Origin: an uncultured Peptostreptococcaceae bacterium
Lineage (GTDB): Bacteria > Bacillota > Clostridia > Peptostreptococcales > Anaerovoracaceae
DNA: 52,077 bases
NCBI GenBank assembly: GCA_905235115.1
Contig: CAJOKT010000006.1
Coordinates: 1 to 52,077, forward strand
Reading direction: 5' to 3'
The position numbers and the translations under genes are program-made. Positions 1-9,592 of the stretch are shown piece after piece; position 1 is the stretch's first letter; each line of letters begins with the position of its first letter. The notes under the pieces were generated by a model. The model was not told the origin of the DNA. It did not search any database and saw only the letters and a program-made list of their open reading frames with translations.

Positions 1-46
1 CCAGATCGCAGAGATCCAGCACAACAACCTGGCAATGGCAGCATGA
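1..46 (+). CDS. C-terminal end of an unidentified gene cut by the window edge
   Basis: Reading from base 2, fourteen sense codons (ending HNNLAMAA) run to a TGA at 44-46. Their composition (Gln, Ile, Ala, Glu, His, Asn, Leu, Met) looks protein-like, whereas the other frame, open to a TAA at 61, gives an arginine/proline-rich stretch. The fragment is too short to identify. It is followed by AT-rich non-coding DNA carrying hairpin array 1. The frame choice is an inference. Confidence 0.35.
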   Translation, partial: QIAEIQHNNLAMAA

Positions 47-88
47 TCAAAGATTATGCCTAAAGGAATTTACACACAAATTTGGACT

Positions 89-218
89 TGACTAAAAAAC
101 TGATTCTGTACAGTAATCCTCACTTTGCATTTACTGTATGATTTCAAAAACCTTGTTTTGTACAGTAAAATGCCCTATTTCCTACTGTACAGTTTCAAAA
201 AATCAATTCTGTACAGTA
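89..218. repeat. Hairpin array 1: 9-bp TGTACAGTA stems with variable loops
   Basis: The 9-mer TGTACAGTA occurs at 107-115, 159-167 and 210-218, and its near or exact reverse complement TACTGTA(TG/CA) at 132-140 and 183-191. Forward and reverse copies alternate, with a period of 51-52 bp. Forward-to-reverse gaps (16 and 15 nt) are unrelated in sequence. Reverse-to-forward linkers (18 nt) are conserved: both read NTTTCAAAAA followed by a T-rich end, and the 18 nt before the first copy (89-106) carry the same A-run. This makes two complete hairpins with variable loops plus a half unit. The array lies between the end of the left-edge gene and the 3' end of ybaK. The layout matches array 2 at 15441-15682, with a different stem. 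No protein or cas gene is associated with it. Confidence 0.75.
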
Positions 219-259
219 AAAGCCCTTGCAGGCATGCTGCGCAGATGGGTTGGGCCGTC

Positions 260-739
260 TCATTCTCTGACGATATCACTGAATACCGCGCACGTGACCC
301 GGGCCAGGTCTTCGGGATCCAGCTCGATGGACACGCCGATCCTGCCGCCGGACACCAGCATCCTGTCCAGAAGGACCGCGCTTTCATCGATGACAGTGGG
401 AAAAGGCTTCTTCATGCCGATAGGGCTCACCCCGCCCCGGACGTAGCCGGTGAGTGCTGTGATGTCCTTGAGGTGGACCATCTCCACGGATTTTTCGCCT
501 ACGGCGGAGGCGGCCTTCTTGAGGTCCACCTCCTGCTCCACCGGGATCACCATGACGCAGTGCCCGCCGGACCTGCCCTTCAGGACCAGGGTTTTGTAGG
601 ACATCTCCAGGGGTTTGCCCAGGGCCTTGGTACTCTCGATGCCGTCTATGAATTTTTTACAGTCGTACCGGAACTCCTGATACTGAATGCCTGCGGTTTC
701 CAGAATGCGCATGGCGTTGGTCTTTTTCTCTTTAGACAT
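260..739 (-). CDS. ybaK: YbaK/ProX-type aminoacyl-tRNA deacylase
   Basis: This 159-residue protein matches the single-domain YbaK family, which hydrolyses mischarged Cys-tRNA(Pro) in trans of prolyl-tRNA synthetase in the cytoplasm. Visible family features are the N-terminal helix (NAMRILETAGIQYQ), a central strand ending in KTLVLKG, the VMVIPVEQEVDLKKAA segment with the basic residue needed in this family, and the glycine-rich YVRGGVSPIGMKK loop that lines the active site. The length is normal for the family. The ATG at 739 is chosen because GGAGG lies five bases upstream of it; a TTG four codons earlier overlaps that ribosome site and is unlikely. A TATAAT hexamer at 766-771 (reverse strand) could serve as its promoter. 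It diverges from cysE across the structured element at 795-951. Confidence 0.9.
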   Translation of the reverse strand: MSKEKKTNAMRILETAGIQYQEFRYDCKKFIDGIESTKALGKPLEMSYKTLVLKGRSGGHCVMVIPVEQEVDLKKAASAVGEKSVEMVHLKDITALTGYVRGGVSPIGMKKPFPTVIDESAVLLDRMLVSGGRIGVSIELDPEDLARVTCAVFSDIVRE

Positions 740-794
740 GGTGTCCTCCAATTCATCACAGTAATTATATCACTGATCGCATCATTAAGTGAAG

Positions 795-951
795 GGGCGG
801 AACCCCGGATTGAAGCGGTTTCCGCAGCGCCGGTGTTATGGTGCCTGCAAAGTACAAAGCACTTCGTACCTTTTGCCCTGGAGCGCAGCGGCCGCTTAGA
901 ACCTGAGCTCTGACCGAGCGAGAGCGGCCGTAGAAAGCCGGAGTTCCGCCC
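795..951. repeat. 157-bp inverted-repeat element or structured RNA between ybaK and cysE
   Basis: The ends can pair over 13 bp with one mismatch: 795-808 (GGGCGGAACCCCGG) against 938-951 (CCGGAGTTCCGCCC). Inside are further hairpins: GCGG-TTT-CCGC near 814-824; GCAAA..GTAC pairing with GTAC..TTTGC around 848-878; CGGCCGCT near 888 pairing with AGCGGCCG near 922; and a GCTCT/AGAGC helix inside that. The element is GC-rich and has no credible ORF. Terminal inverted repeats with internal stems suit either a small non-autonomous mobile element (MITE-like) or a multi-branched RNA. No target-site duplication is obvious, and no known RNA family was recognised. Confidence 0.5.
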
Positions 952-1028
952 ATCCCACTGTACAAAAACAATTTTTTGTGTTAAAATCGGTGCATTAAAA
1001 CAAAAGACTTCCTGATTCGGAGGAAAAA

Positions 1029-1943
1029 ATGAAGGACCTTACAGGCTTAAATGACATAAACGGGCTGACGGAGCTCATCCTGGGAGACTATGGCGAGGAG
1101 CGGGCCATCGACAAGATGGACGTGTTCTCCCTTCCGTCCAAGCGCAAGACCGAGAAGATCGTGGACGAACTGTTCGAGGTGATCTACCCGGGATACTACC
1201 ACAAGAGCAGTCTCAAGATATACAATCCAAGGCACACCCTGGCTGCCCTGGTGGAGGATATCGCATACAACCTGAAAAAGCAGGTGACCATAGTGCTGGG
1301 AAATACCGGTGATGACGACGTAGAGGCCGCTTCCGAGGCAGAAGCCATGGCCGAGGACATAACCGCGGAATTCCTCCGCAGCATCCCCGCTGTCAGGGCG
1401 AAGCTGGAAAAAGACGTGGATGCCTTCTACGAGGGGGACCCCGCCGCAGAGGACAGGGCGGAGATCATCACGTCCTATCCCGGGCTTTATGCGGTGACGG
1501 TCTACAGGCTGGCCCACGAACTGGCCAAACTGAACGTGCCGATACTTCCCAGGATCATGACTGAGTATGCTCACGCCCAAACTGGCGTGGACATCCATCC
1601 AGGCGCGGAGATCGGCGAGTACTTCTTCATCGACCACGGCACCGGCGTGGTAATAGGCGAGACAACCATCATCGGCGATCACGTCAAGATCTATCAGGGC
1701 GTGACCCTGGGCGGCCTGTCCACCTCCGGCGGCCAGGACCTCAGGGGCTGCAGGCGCCATCCCACCATCGAGGACAACGTGACCATCTACTCCGGCGCCT
1801 CCATCCTGGGCGGCGAAACCATCATCGGCCATGACTCGGTGATCGGCGGCAGCGCCTTCATAACCAAGTCGGTACCGCCCTACACCAGGATCAACGTGCG
1901 CAACCAGGAGCAGACCATGGTGTCGAAGCCAAAGGATATCTGA
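1029..1943 (+). CDS. cysE: Serine O-acetyltransferase
   Basis: Transfers acetyl from acetyl-CoA to L-serine, giving O-acetylserine for CysK, the committed step of cysteine synthesis. The 304-residue protein has a long helical N-terminal part (about 1-165) and a C-terminal left-handed beta helix of hexapeptide repeats (about 185-290). The repeats include DIHPGAEIG, FFIDHGTGVVIGET with the catalytic-type histidine, a VTLGG turn, and GCRRHPTIEDNVTIYSGASILGG. The long N-terminus resembles the anaerobe-type enzymes rather than the short Bacillus form. The ATG is preceded by CGGAGGAAAAA. The gene is monocistronic, ending at the hairpin terminator at 1976-2005. The sulfide-using partner cysK lies about 5 kb downstream on the other strand. 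Confidence 0.93.
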   Translation: MKDLTGLNDINGLTELILGDYGEERAIDKMDVFSLPSKRKTEKIVDELFEVIYPGYYHKSSLKIYNPRHTLAALVEDIAYNLKKQVTIVLGNTGDDDVEAASEAEAMAEDITAEFLRSIPAVRAKLEKDVDAFYEGDPAAEDRAEIITSYPGLYAVTVYRLAHELAKLNVPILPRIMTEYAHAQTGVDIHPGAEIGEYFFIDHGTGVVIGETTIIGDHVKIYQGVTLGGLSTSGGQDLRGCRRHPTIEDNVTIYSGASILGGETIIGHDSVIGGSAFITKSVPPYTRINVRNQEQTMVSKPKDI

Positions 1944-1975
1944 TAGAATGCGTGTGTCGTGCGACAAAAAACTAC

Positions 1976-2005
1976 AAAAAGCACCCCCTGCGGGGGCGCT
2001 TTTAA
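1976..2005 (+). terminator. Rho-independent terminator after cysE
   Basis: AAAAGC and CCCCC pair with GGGGG and GCTTTT around a TGC loop, with one A/C mismatch in the stem. The A-tract before and T-tract after make it usable from both strands. Confidence 0.8.
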
Positions 2006-2054
2006 ACAGTGCTATATCAAAACTGCAGGGCGAGGCGCAGGCCTGCCGGGACGC

Positions 2055-2091
2055 TTACAGCTGGAAATTATTTTTTGAAATCCAGCCGTAA
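2055..2091. terminator. Hairpin between cysE and the small gene at 2116
   Basis: TTAC-a-GCTGGA (2055-2065) pairs with TCCAGC-c-GTAA (2081-2091) across an AT-rich 15-nt loop. It lies just past the 3' end of the leftward gene at 2116-2307, so it may terminate that transcript, although no clear U-run follows. Its right arm (CAGCCGTAA) recurs in the hairpin at 17491-17556. Confidence 0.4.
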
Positions 2092-2115
2092 ACTCGTGCC
2101 GCGCGGTCACTTTCC

Positions 2116-2307
2116 TTACAGGTCGTCATCCCTGAAGGGATCATCCTCGGTGCTGTCCACGTGATCGCTTACGAACTTCAGGGCTTTGCCCAGCTTGCCC
2201 ATGCTGCCCAGCGCGGCATCCAGTTCCGCTTTTTTCTGTGCTTCCTCAGCTTTCTGCCTGGCGTCTGCTTCTTTTGCGGCGCTTACCAGATTTTTCAAAA
2301 AACCCAT
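2116..2307 (-). CDS. Small charged hypothetical protein, 63 residues
   Basis: Not recognised. The protein begins MGFLKNLVSAAKEADARQ, is rich in Ala, Lys and Glu in an amphipathic helical first half, and ends in a strongly acidic tail (STEDDPFRDDDL). There is no signal peptide or membrane segment. An AAGGAGGAAATAT ribosome site precedes the ATG. It lies 18 bp downstream of the NYN-domain gene on the same strand and is probably co-transcribed with it. Confidence 0.65.
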   Translation of the reverse strand: MGFLKNLVSAAKEADARQKAEEAQKKAELDAALGSMGKLGKALKFVSDHVDSTEDDPFRDDDL

Positions 2308-2325
2308 ATATTTCCTCCTTATATA

Positions 2326-3135
2326 TCACTTTTTCTCAAGACTTACGTAGATCCTGTTCCGGGAACTCTCGTCCAGGGTGAGGCCATTGATGTCTGAAAC
2401 GAATTCCTTCAGGTACTTGTATTTTTTGCCGCCCTTACGGTTATAATAGCGGACGTCGAAGGTGCGGAAGGTCTTGTTCAGTTCCTGACCGATCTCGCCC
2501 AGGTCGGTGGGACGGGATTTGTCGTCGTTGTCCATGATGATCTCTTTGATGCGCTTCTCAAGCATCTTCTTACTGGGAAGGTTGCCGTCCTTGGGTTTTT
2601 TGCTGTCCCGGACCTTGGTGGTCTGGGTAGCGCGGGCAGCGGCTTTCTTGGCCTTGGCTTCCGCAGCCAGCTCGGCGGCACGCTCTTCCTCGGCCTGGCG
2701 GGCCAGCACGTCGATGTAGACGAACTTGTCGTAGGCGTTCTCCAGTGCCTCGGTGGCCTTGTCGGACTCGCCCATGCCGATGACCATCTTGCCGGCTTCG
2801 GTGAGGCGGCGGGCAAGGGATGTGAAGTCCGAGTCGGTGGACACTATGCAGAAGCCGTCAACGGTGCCGCCGTAGAGGATGTCCATGGCGTCTATGATCA
2901 GGGCGGAGTCGGAGGCATTCTTGCCTCTGGTGTTGTTCAGGAGCATCACCGGCTTCAGGGAGTTCTTGTTGATCTCTGCCTCCCACTTGGTCCTGACGAT
3001 GCGGTCCCAGCTGCCGTAGATCCTCTTGTAAGAGCAGGTGCCGTAGTTTGCCACCTCGTCGATAATGTAGTCAGCGTACTGGGCGCTGATGTTTTCCGCG
3101 TCTATTAAAAGGGCGATCCTTGTTTCGTCACTCAT
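2326..3135 (-). CDS. NYN (PIN-like) nuclease-domain protein with C-terminal LOTUS/OST-HTH-like domain
   Basis: A 269-residue protein of the LabA/DUF88 type. Residues about 1-150 carry the NYN fold with its acidic metal-binding positions: LLIDAENIS near the N-terminus, SDSALIIDAMD, and STDSDFTSLARRL. The middle (about 155-195) is a charged Ala/Lys/Glu linker. The C-terminal part (LPSKKMLEKRIKEI.. to RIYVSLEKK) resembles the OST-HTH/LOTUS RNA-binding module that often follows this domain. Such proteins are believed to act in RNA metabolism; the substrate here is unknown. The ATG at 3135 is preceded by AGGAG; a start 13 codons earlier lacks one. Confidence 0.8.
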   Translation of the reverse strand: MSDETRIALLIDAENISAQYADYIIDEVANYGTCSYKRIYGSWDRIVRTKWEAEINKNSLKPVMLLNNTRGKNASDSALIIDAMDILYGGTVDGFCIVSTDSDFTSLARRLTEAGKMVIGMGESDKATEALENAYDKFVYIDVLARQAEEERAAELAAEAKAKKAAARATQTTKVRDSKKPKDGNLPSKKMLEKRIKEIIMDNDDKSRPTDLGEIGQELNKTFRTFDVRYYNRKGGKKYKYLKEFVSDINGLTLDESSRNRIYVSLEKK

Positions 3136-3210
3136 GTATGTTTTTCTCCTGTTGTTGTTGGCTCGATGCCACATTTAGATTATATCTTCAGGACCTTTTC
3201 TTTTCAACGG

Positions 3211-3903
3211 CTACTTTTTCTTTCCGAAAATGATCCGGAGAGAATCCAGTATGTTCTGGTGTTTCACATCGGTGGGCACGAAGCCCACGGTCCGGAAGGC
3301 GAACTGCATGATGGGGCCTGACAGGAAGGCACAGATGATGGTCCCGATGCCCACCGGTCCGCCCAAAAGCCATCCGATCAGGGTGACCAGCGACAGCAGC
3401 ACGATGCTGACCCCGCCGATGGGGAAGCGGCCGGCGTGTCTCTTGAGACCCACCAGGAGGGTATCTCTGGGGCCGCAGCCCAGGGAAGCCCACATGTAGC
3501 CGTACTGGGTGTAGCCCATGATGAAGAGGCCGATGATCATCATTACAATGCTGCCCGCCAGGGTCACGGGCACGGGCACCACGTTTATCCAGTTAAAAAA
3601 GTCCACTGCCTTGCCCACCACCAGGGTATCTATGATCATGGCGATACCGATGGGCTACCTAAGGAGGATGTCGATCCCCAGGATGATGAACCCCACGGTG
3701 ATGGAGGCGCTGCCGTAAAGGATGCCAAGGGTCCCGGACAGACCGATGTTGAGCACGTCCCACGGGCCCACGCCTATGGCGGCGTGGATGGTGAGGTAGA
3801 CCCCAAGTCCGTTGAAGAAAATGCTGACGGCTGCGATCAGCATGCCCCGAAAGATCTCGCGGGATGTGGAATTTTGGGGAAATGCAGGCAGTAAGTTTTT
3901 CAT
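3211..3903 (-). pseudogene. YczE/YitT-like integral membrane protein interrupted by an in-frame amber codon
   Basis: The first 82 codons (from the ATG at 3903) and the 142 codons starting at 3639 are in the same frame, separated by one TAG at 3655-3657. Together they give one protein of about 230 residues with the family pattern of hydrophobic helices and glycine-rich loops: NGLGVYLTIHAAIGVGPWDVLNIGLS in the first part and LGCGPRDTLLVGL in the second. The stop falls just before PIG, where homologues usually have a charged residue plus PIG, so a one-base change explains it. The ATG at 3639 has no ribosome site. The function in this family is unclear (predicted transporter-like). It may be a sequencing error, a true pseudogene, or suppressed. 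Confidence 0.75.
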
Positions 3904-4029
3904 GATTTTTGGTCCGTTTCCGTCATTATATCACAGGCACCGTCCCATTGTACAAAAAAATCGCCCGCCTGCCCCCAAAACCCCGCCCAATATGATAAAA
4001 TCAAACCGAAAACTACGAAAGGACCCGAA

Positions 4030-5334
4030 ATGGACAGAGAAGCCACGGAAAACAGAATGATCTTCCACGTTGACGTGAACAGCGCCTTTCTGTCCTGGTC
4101 GGCGGTGCGCAGGCTCAAGGAGGACCCGTGCGCTCTGGACCTCAGGACTGTGCCCTCCGCCGTGGGCGGAGACGTGGCCACCCGCCACGGCATTATAACC
4201 GCCAGGTCAATCCCCGCAAAGAAGTACGGCGTCCAGACGGGAGAGCCGGTCACTCAGGCTCTGAAGAAATGTCCCGGCCTGATTCTGGTCCCTTCGGAAT
4301 TCGACACCTACAGAGAGTATTCCCGCAGGTTCATGGATATTTTGCGCAGTTATTCCCGGCTGGTGGAGCCTGCCTCCATAGACGAGGCCTTCGTGGACAT
4401 GACCGAGTTCGTACGGGAGATGCCCGGGACCGGGCAGGGTGATCCCGCAGATCCGGCGGTCCGCGAGGCCGCTGTGAAGGCGGCAGACCTGATCAGGGAC
4501 AACGTCCGGCGCGCCCTGGGGTTCACGGTCAACGTAGGGATTTCCACCAACAGGCTCCTGGCAAAGATGGCCTCGGACTTCAAAAAGCCCGACCTGACCC
4601 ATGAGCTCTGGCCTGACCAGATAGAGCAAAAAATGTGGCCCCTGCCCATTGGCGAGCTCTTCGGCTGCGGCCCCAAGACCGCAGCGAGACTGGAGAGCAT
4701 GGGTATAAAGACCATTGGGGACGCTGCGGCGATGGATCCCACCATACTCAGGGTGCTCCTGGGGGAGAACTCCGGAGCGTACATCCATCAGGCTGCCAAC
4801 GGCGCGGGGAGCACTACGGTCCGGGTGGAACGGGAAGCAGCCAAGAGCTACTCCAACGAGACCACTACCGCAGAGGACATCACCACAGACAACTACGAAG
4901 CTCAGGCGCCGGCCATCATAAGGAAGCTTTCAGACAAGGTGTCCGCACGCCTCAGGAAGGACTCCGTCAAGGGTCTCACCGTCACGGTCACGGTGAAGAC
5001 CTCGGATTTCAGACGCCACTCCAGGCAGACCAGGCTGGAAAGGGCCACCGATGATGGAGACGAGATATTCCGTAACTCCATGAAGCTCCTTAAGGTCCTC
5101 ATGTTCGGCGAGGGCGGGGAGCAGGGACTGTACAGGGAGCAGTCCGGCATCAGGCTCCTTGGGGTCGGCGTCAGCAGCCTTACCCACGGGGAGGAAGAGG
5201 AGAGCCAGCTGACCCTGGAAGATATCGCCAGGGTCAGTGAACCGGCGGAAAAGGCGGACCCGAAGCTGGATGATCTCCTTGAATCCATAAACAAAAAATT
5301 TGGCTCCGGCACCATCCGCCGGGGTGGGAGGTAA
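4030..5334 (+). CDS. dinB: DNA polymerase IV (Y-family translesion polymerase)
   Basis: A 434-residue DinB-type polymerase that copies past damaged bases in the cytoplasm. Visible are the first catalytic aspartate in FHVDVNSAFLSW, the steric/finger segment GDVATRHGIITARS, the second catalytic pair in ASIDEAFVDMTEF, the thumb with helix-hairpin-helix (FGCGPKTAARLESMGIKTIGD), and a little-finger domain ending in KKFGSGTIRRGGR, which is typical of the Clostridia form. No beta-clamp motif was assigned. The start has an AAAGGA site. A TATGAT/ATAAAAT stretch just upstream may be the -10. The stop at 5334 is six bases before the MATE gene, whose ribosome site lies inside the dinB end. Confidence 0.92.
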   Translation: MDREATENRMIFHVDVNSAFLSWSAVRRLKEDPCALDLRTVPSAVGGDVATRHGIITARSIPAKKYGVQTGEPVTQALKKCPGLILVPSEFDTYREYSRRFMDILRSYSRLVEPASIDEAFVDMTEFVREMPGTGQGDPADPAVREAAVKAADLIRDNVRRALGFTVNVGISTNRLLAKMASDFKKPDLTHELWPDQIEQKMWPLPIGELFGCGPKTAARLESMGIKTIGDAAAMDPTILRVLLGENSGAYIHQAANGAGSTTVRVEREAAKSYSNETTTAEDITTDNYEAQAPAIIRKLSDKVSARLRKDSVKGLTVTVTVKTSDFRRHSRQTRLERATDDGDEIFRNSMKLLKVLMFGEGGEQGLYREQSGIRLLGVGVSSLTHGEEEESQLTLEDIARVSEPAEKADPKLDDLLESINKKFGSGTIRRGGR

Positions 5335-5340
5335 GATATT

Positions 5341-6771
5341 TTGCGGGAGGAAAAGTCCAAAACTTCAGACGCAGCGTCAGAGACTCAGGCGGAGCAGGCC
5401 CCCGAGAAGGAGATGATCCGCGACTTCACCAGGGGTCGGGTCACCGGCATGCTGGTGAGATTTGCCATGCCGCTTTTCCTGGCCAACATGCTGCAGATAG
5501 TCTACAACGTGGTGGACATGGTGATCGTGGGTCACGTCATCGGCAAGGCCGGGCTCAGCGCCGTGTCCATCGGAGGCGACCTGAACCACCTCCTGACATT
5601 CCTTGCCATGGGATTCACCAACGCGGGCACCATCATAATCGCTCAGTACATAGGCGCGGGCCAGAGGAGGGAGGTAGGAAGGTTTATCGGGACCTTCGCG
5701 GTGAGCATGACCCTGGGCTCGGTGATCATGACGGTGATCTCTGCACTTCTGCACCTCAAGATCCTGGAGTGGATGAACACTCCGCCCGAAGCCTTCGAGG
5801 ATGCCAGACTCTACTGTCTCACCTGCATATTCGGTCTTTTTTTCATATATGGATACAACGCGGTCAGCGGCATACTCCGGGGCATGGGAGATTCCATTCA
5901 TCCCTTCATATTCATCGCCATGGCAGCGGCCTTAAACGTTGCTCTTGACTTATGGTTCGTCATCGGCCTGGGACTCAGAGCCTTCGGCGCCGCCCTGGCT
6001 ACGGTCATCAGCCAGGGGACGGTGTTTATCATTGCCGTGGTGTTCCTCATGAGGAACCGCAGCCGTCTGGGCTTCGACATCGACAGGAGCTGCTTCAGGA
6101 TAGACAGGCAGCTGTTCATCACCTTCTTCAGGCTGGGCCTGCCCATGGCCCTGAAGAGCACTTCGGTGTCCATATCCAAGATGTTCGTGAACTCCTTCAT
6201 AAACTCCTTCGGCGTTACAGTATCGGCGGTGACCGGCATCGGGTCGAAGCTCAGCAATATAGTGAACCAGTGCGCCAACTCCTTCAACACCGCAGGAGCA
6301 TCCATGATAGGACAAAACATCGGCGCTGAGAAGTACGACAGGGTGCCTCAGATCATGATATCCGTATTTAAGATCATGATCTGCATCTCACTTGGTCTGG
6401 CTCTGGTGATCTTCCTTTTCCCGGAGGGGTTTTTCGGAATATTCACCTCCGACCCGGAGGTCATCGCCTGCTCCATGGAGTACCTGCCCATAGCCATCGT
6501 GATCGTCATAGGCTCGGCGTTTCGGGCACCCTCCAACGCCCTTTCAAACGGTACGGGGAATTACGCCATCAACCTGACCATAGCCATTCTGGATGCCTTC
6601 GTGGTGAGAATGGGCCTGGCATACTTCCTGGGACAGGTAATGGGAATGGGATACATGGGCTTCTGGCTGGGAGATGCCCTTGCGGGCTACACACCCTTCA
6701 TCATAGTCATTCCCTTCTACCTGAGCGGCAGGTGGAAGACCAATAAATATGTGATCAAAAGATCCGCCTGA
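5341..6771 (+). CDS. MATE-family multidrug/metabolite exporter
   Basis: A 476-residue integral membrane protein with about twelve hydrophobic segments and MATE signatures: PLFLANMLQIVYNVVDMVIVGHVIG in helix 1-2, TAGTIIIAQYIGAGQ-like sequence in the second helix pair, and the mirrored NIVNQCANSFNTAGASMIGQNIGA in the second half. The family couples Na+ or H+ entry to drug or metabolite export. The start is TTG at 5341, with GGGAGG ending nine bases upstream. The acidic N-terminal tail (about 30 residues) precedes the first helix. It is translationally close to dinB, so the two are probably one operon. The substrate cannot be told. Confidence 0.9.
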   Translation: MREEKSKTSDAASETQAEQAPEKEMIRDFTRGRVTGMLVRFAMPLFLANMLQIVYNVVDMVIVGHVIGKAGLSAVSIGGDLNHLLTFLAMGFTNAGTIIIAQYIGAGQRREVGRFIGTFAVSMTLGSVIMTVISALLHLKILEWMNTPPEAFEDARLYCLTCIFGLFFIYGYNAVSGILRGMGDSIHPFIFIAMAAALNVALDLWFVIGLGLRAFGAALATVISQGTVFIIAVVFLMRNRSRLGFDIDRSCFRIDRQLFITFFRLGLPMALKSTSVSISKMFVNSFINSFGVTVSAVTGIGSKLSNIVNQCANSFNTAGASMIGQNIGAEKYDRVPQIMISVFKIMICISLGLALVIFLFPEGFFGIFTSDPEVIACSMEYLPIAIVIVIGSAFRAPSNALSNGTGNYAINLTIAILDAFVVRMGLAYFLGQVMGMGYMGFWLGDALAGYTPFIIVIPFYLSGRWKTNKYVIKRSA

Positions 6772-6798
6772 GAGAGCGGCAGAGAAAGGAATAAAGCC

Positions 6799-7173
6799 AT
6801 GGAAAAGATAATAATCGGGATCTTGATAGCAGCTGCGGTGGCAGCCATCATACTGATACTTATAACAGCAAAGAGGAACAGAGACCTGAAGGATTCCGGG
6901 GTCGAGACCGATGCGGTGGTGACCAGGATATGGGAAAACACCTCCACAGATCCGGATACCTTGGTGACCACTACTGACTATGTGTATTTTGTGACATACA
7001 GGACCGATGACGGGGACACCGTGGAGGCCAGGCTTGCCAGCGGCAAGAGCGTGGAGACCTATAAGGATCAGGAGTTCTGGTACGGGGACCTCCATGAAGG
7101 AAGTGTTGTGAGGATCAAGTATCTCCCTTCAAAACCCAAATACGTAATACGCATCATGGATGGCGTGGAATAA
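6799..7173 (+). CDS. Single-pass membrane protein with DUF3592-like domain
   Basis: 124 residues. Residues 1-23 form one hydrophobic helix (IIIGILIAAAVAAIILILI) followed by a basic stop-transfer KRNRD. The rest is a small beta-rich domain (TDAVVTRIWENT ... YVYFVTYRTDDGDTVEARL ... GSVVRIKYLPSKPKYVIRI) of the DUF3592 type, ending in the usual V.I.YLP.kP pattern. The function is unknown. An AGAAAGGA ribosome site precedes it. It follows the MATE gene by 27 bp and ends at a hairpin terminator, so it is the last gene of the dinB-MATE operon. Confidence 0.7.
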   Translation: MEKIIIGILIAAAVAAIILILITAKRNRDLKDSGVETDAVVTRIWENTSTDPDTLVTTTDYVYFVTYRTDDGDTVEARLASGKSVETYKDQEFWYGDLHEGSVVRIKYLPSKPKYVIRIMDGVE

Positions 7174-7177
7174 AATA

Positions 7178-7204
7178 ACGCTGACCTTCGGGTCAGCGCT
7201 CTTT
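7178..7204 (+). terminator. UUCG-loop terminator, shared by converging genes
   Basis: CGCTGACC pairs with GGTCAGCG around the stable TTCG tetraloop, followed by CTCTTT. It lies between the converging 6799-7173 gene and cysK. Confidence 0.75.
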
Positions 7205-7213
7205 ATGTGTAAG

Positions 7214-8158
<945 letters not shown>

Positions 8159-8178
8159 AATAAGCCTCCTTTTGTTTA

Positions 8179-8197
8179 ACCTATCTGTTTGGTAGGT
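8179..8197. promoter_or_regulatory. Candidate Rrf2-type operator at the cysK start site
   Basis: A perfect inverted repeat ACCTA-N9-TAGGT lies just downstream of the cysK -10. It shares the CCTA/TAGG arms with the palindrome at 8295-8310 in front of iscS. It is probably bound by the Rrf2 regulator encoded at 10123; that link is inference. Confidence 0.6.
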
Positions 8198-8226
8198 AGT
8201 ATAGGACAATGATCAAGGTATGTCAA
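8198..8226 (-). promoter_or_regulatory. cysK promoter
   Basis: On the reverse strand: TTGACA (8226-8221), a 17-nt spacer, then TATACT (8203-8198). This is close to the vegetative sigma factor consensus. Confidence 0.8.
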
Positions 8227-8258
8227 CATTTTTTTGCGCAAAAAATCATATTTATCCC

Positions 8259-8287
8259 TTGACTGGGTAGGTAAAAGGTTGTATATT
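8259..8287 (+). promoter_or_regulatory. iscS-iscU-rrf2 promoter
   Basis: TTGACT (8259-8264), a 17-nt spacer, and TATATT (8282-8287). The spacer contains a TAGGT half-site (8268-8272), and the expected start point falls at the edge of the palindrome at 8295-8310. Confidence 0.75.
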
Positions 8288-8294
8288 CTATTTG

Positions 8295-8310
8295 CCTACC
8301 AGATAGTAGG
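8295..8310. promoter_or_regulatory. Candidate Rrf2-type operator at the iscS start site
   Basis: CCTAC-N6-GTAGG, flanked by TTTG and GTAAA. It sits directly after the -10 of the iscS promoter, where a repressor would block initiation. Confidence 0.6.
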
Positions 8311-8375
8311 GTAAATAGAACCAATAATTGATCAGAGGCCGGCATTTGACGGCCTCGGAAAAGAGGAAAAAGACA

Positions 8376-9566
<1,191 letters not shown>

Positions 9567-9592
9567 GTACGGATCAAGAGGAGGAAAATACA

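Noticed and set aside
795-830. T-box riboswitch before cysE
   Set aside because: GGGCGGAACCCC superficially recalls the T-box bulge, but the distance, stem order and lack of a terminator/antiterminator pair before cysE do not fit.
125-913. 262-codon forward frame covering array 1 and the ybaK region
   Set aside because: It runs antisense through the clear ybaK gene and has no ribosome site.
1047-1967. 306-codon frame antisense to cysE
   Set aside because: A shadow of a GC-rich gene; the sense frame has full serine acetyltransferase motifs and a ribosome site.
3655-3657. Programmed stop-codon readthrough (for example pyrrolysine) in the YczE-like gene
   Set aside because: The family has no known essential readthrough residue, and other genes in the window end with normal use of TAG (for example the stop at 26885-26887), so mutation or sequencing error is simpler.
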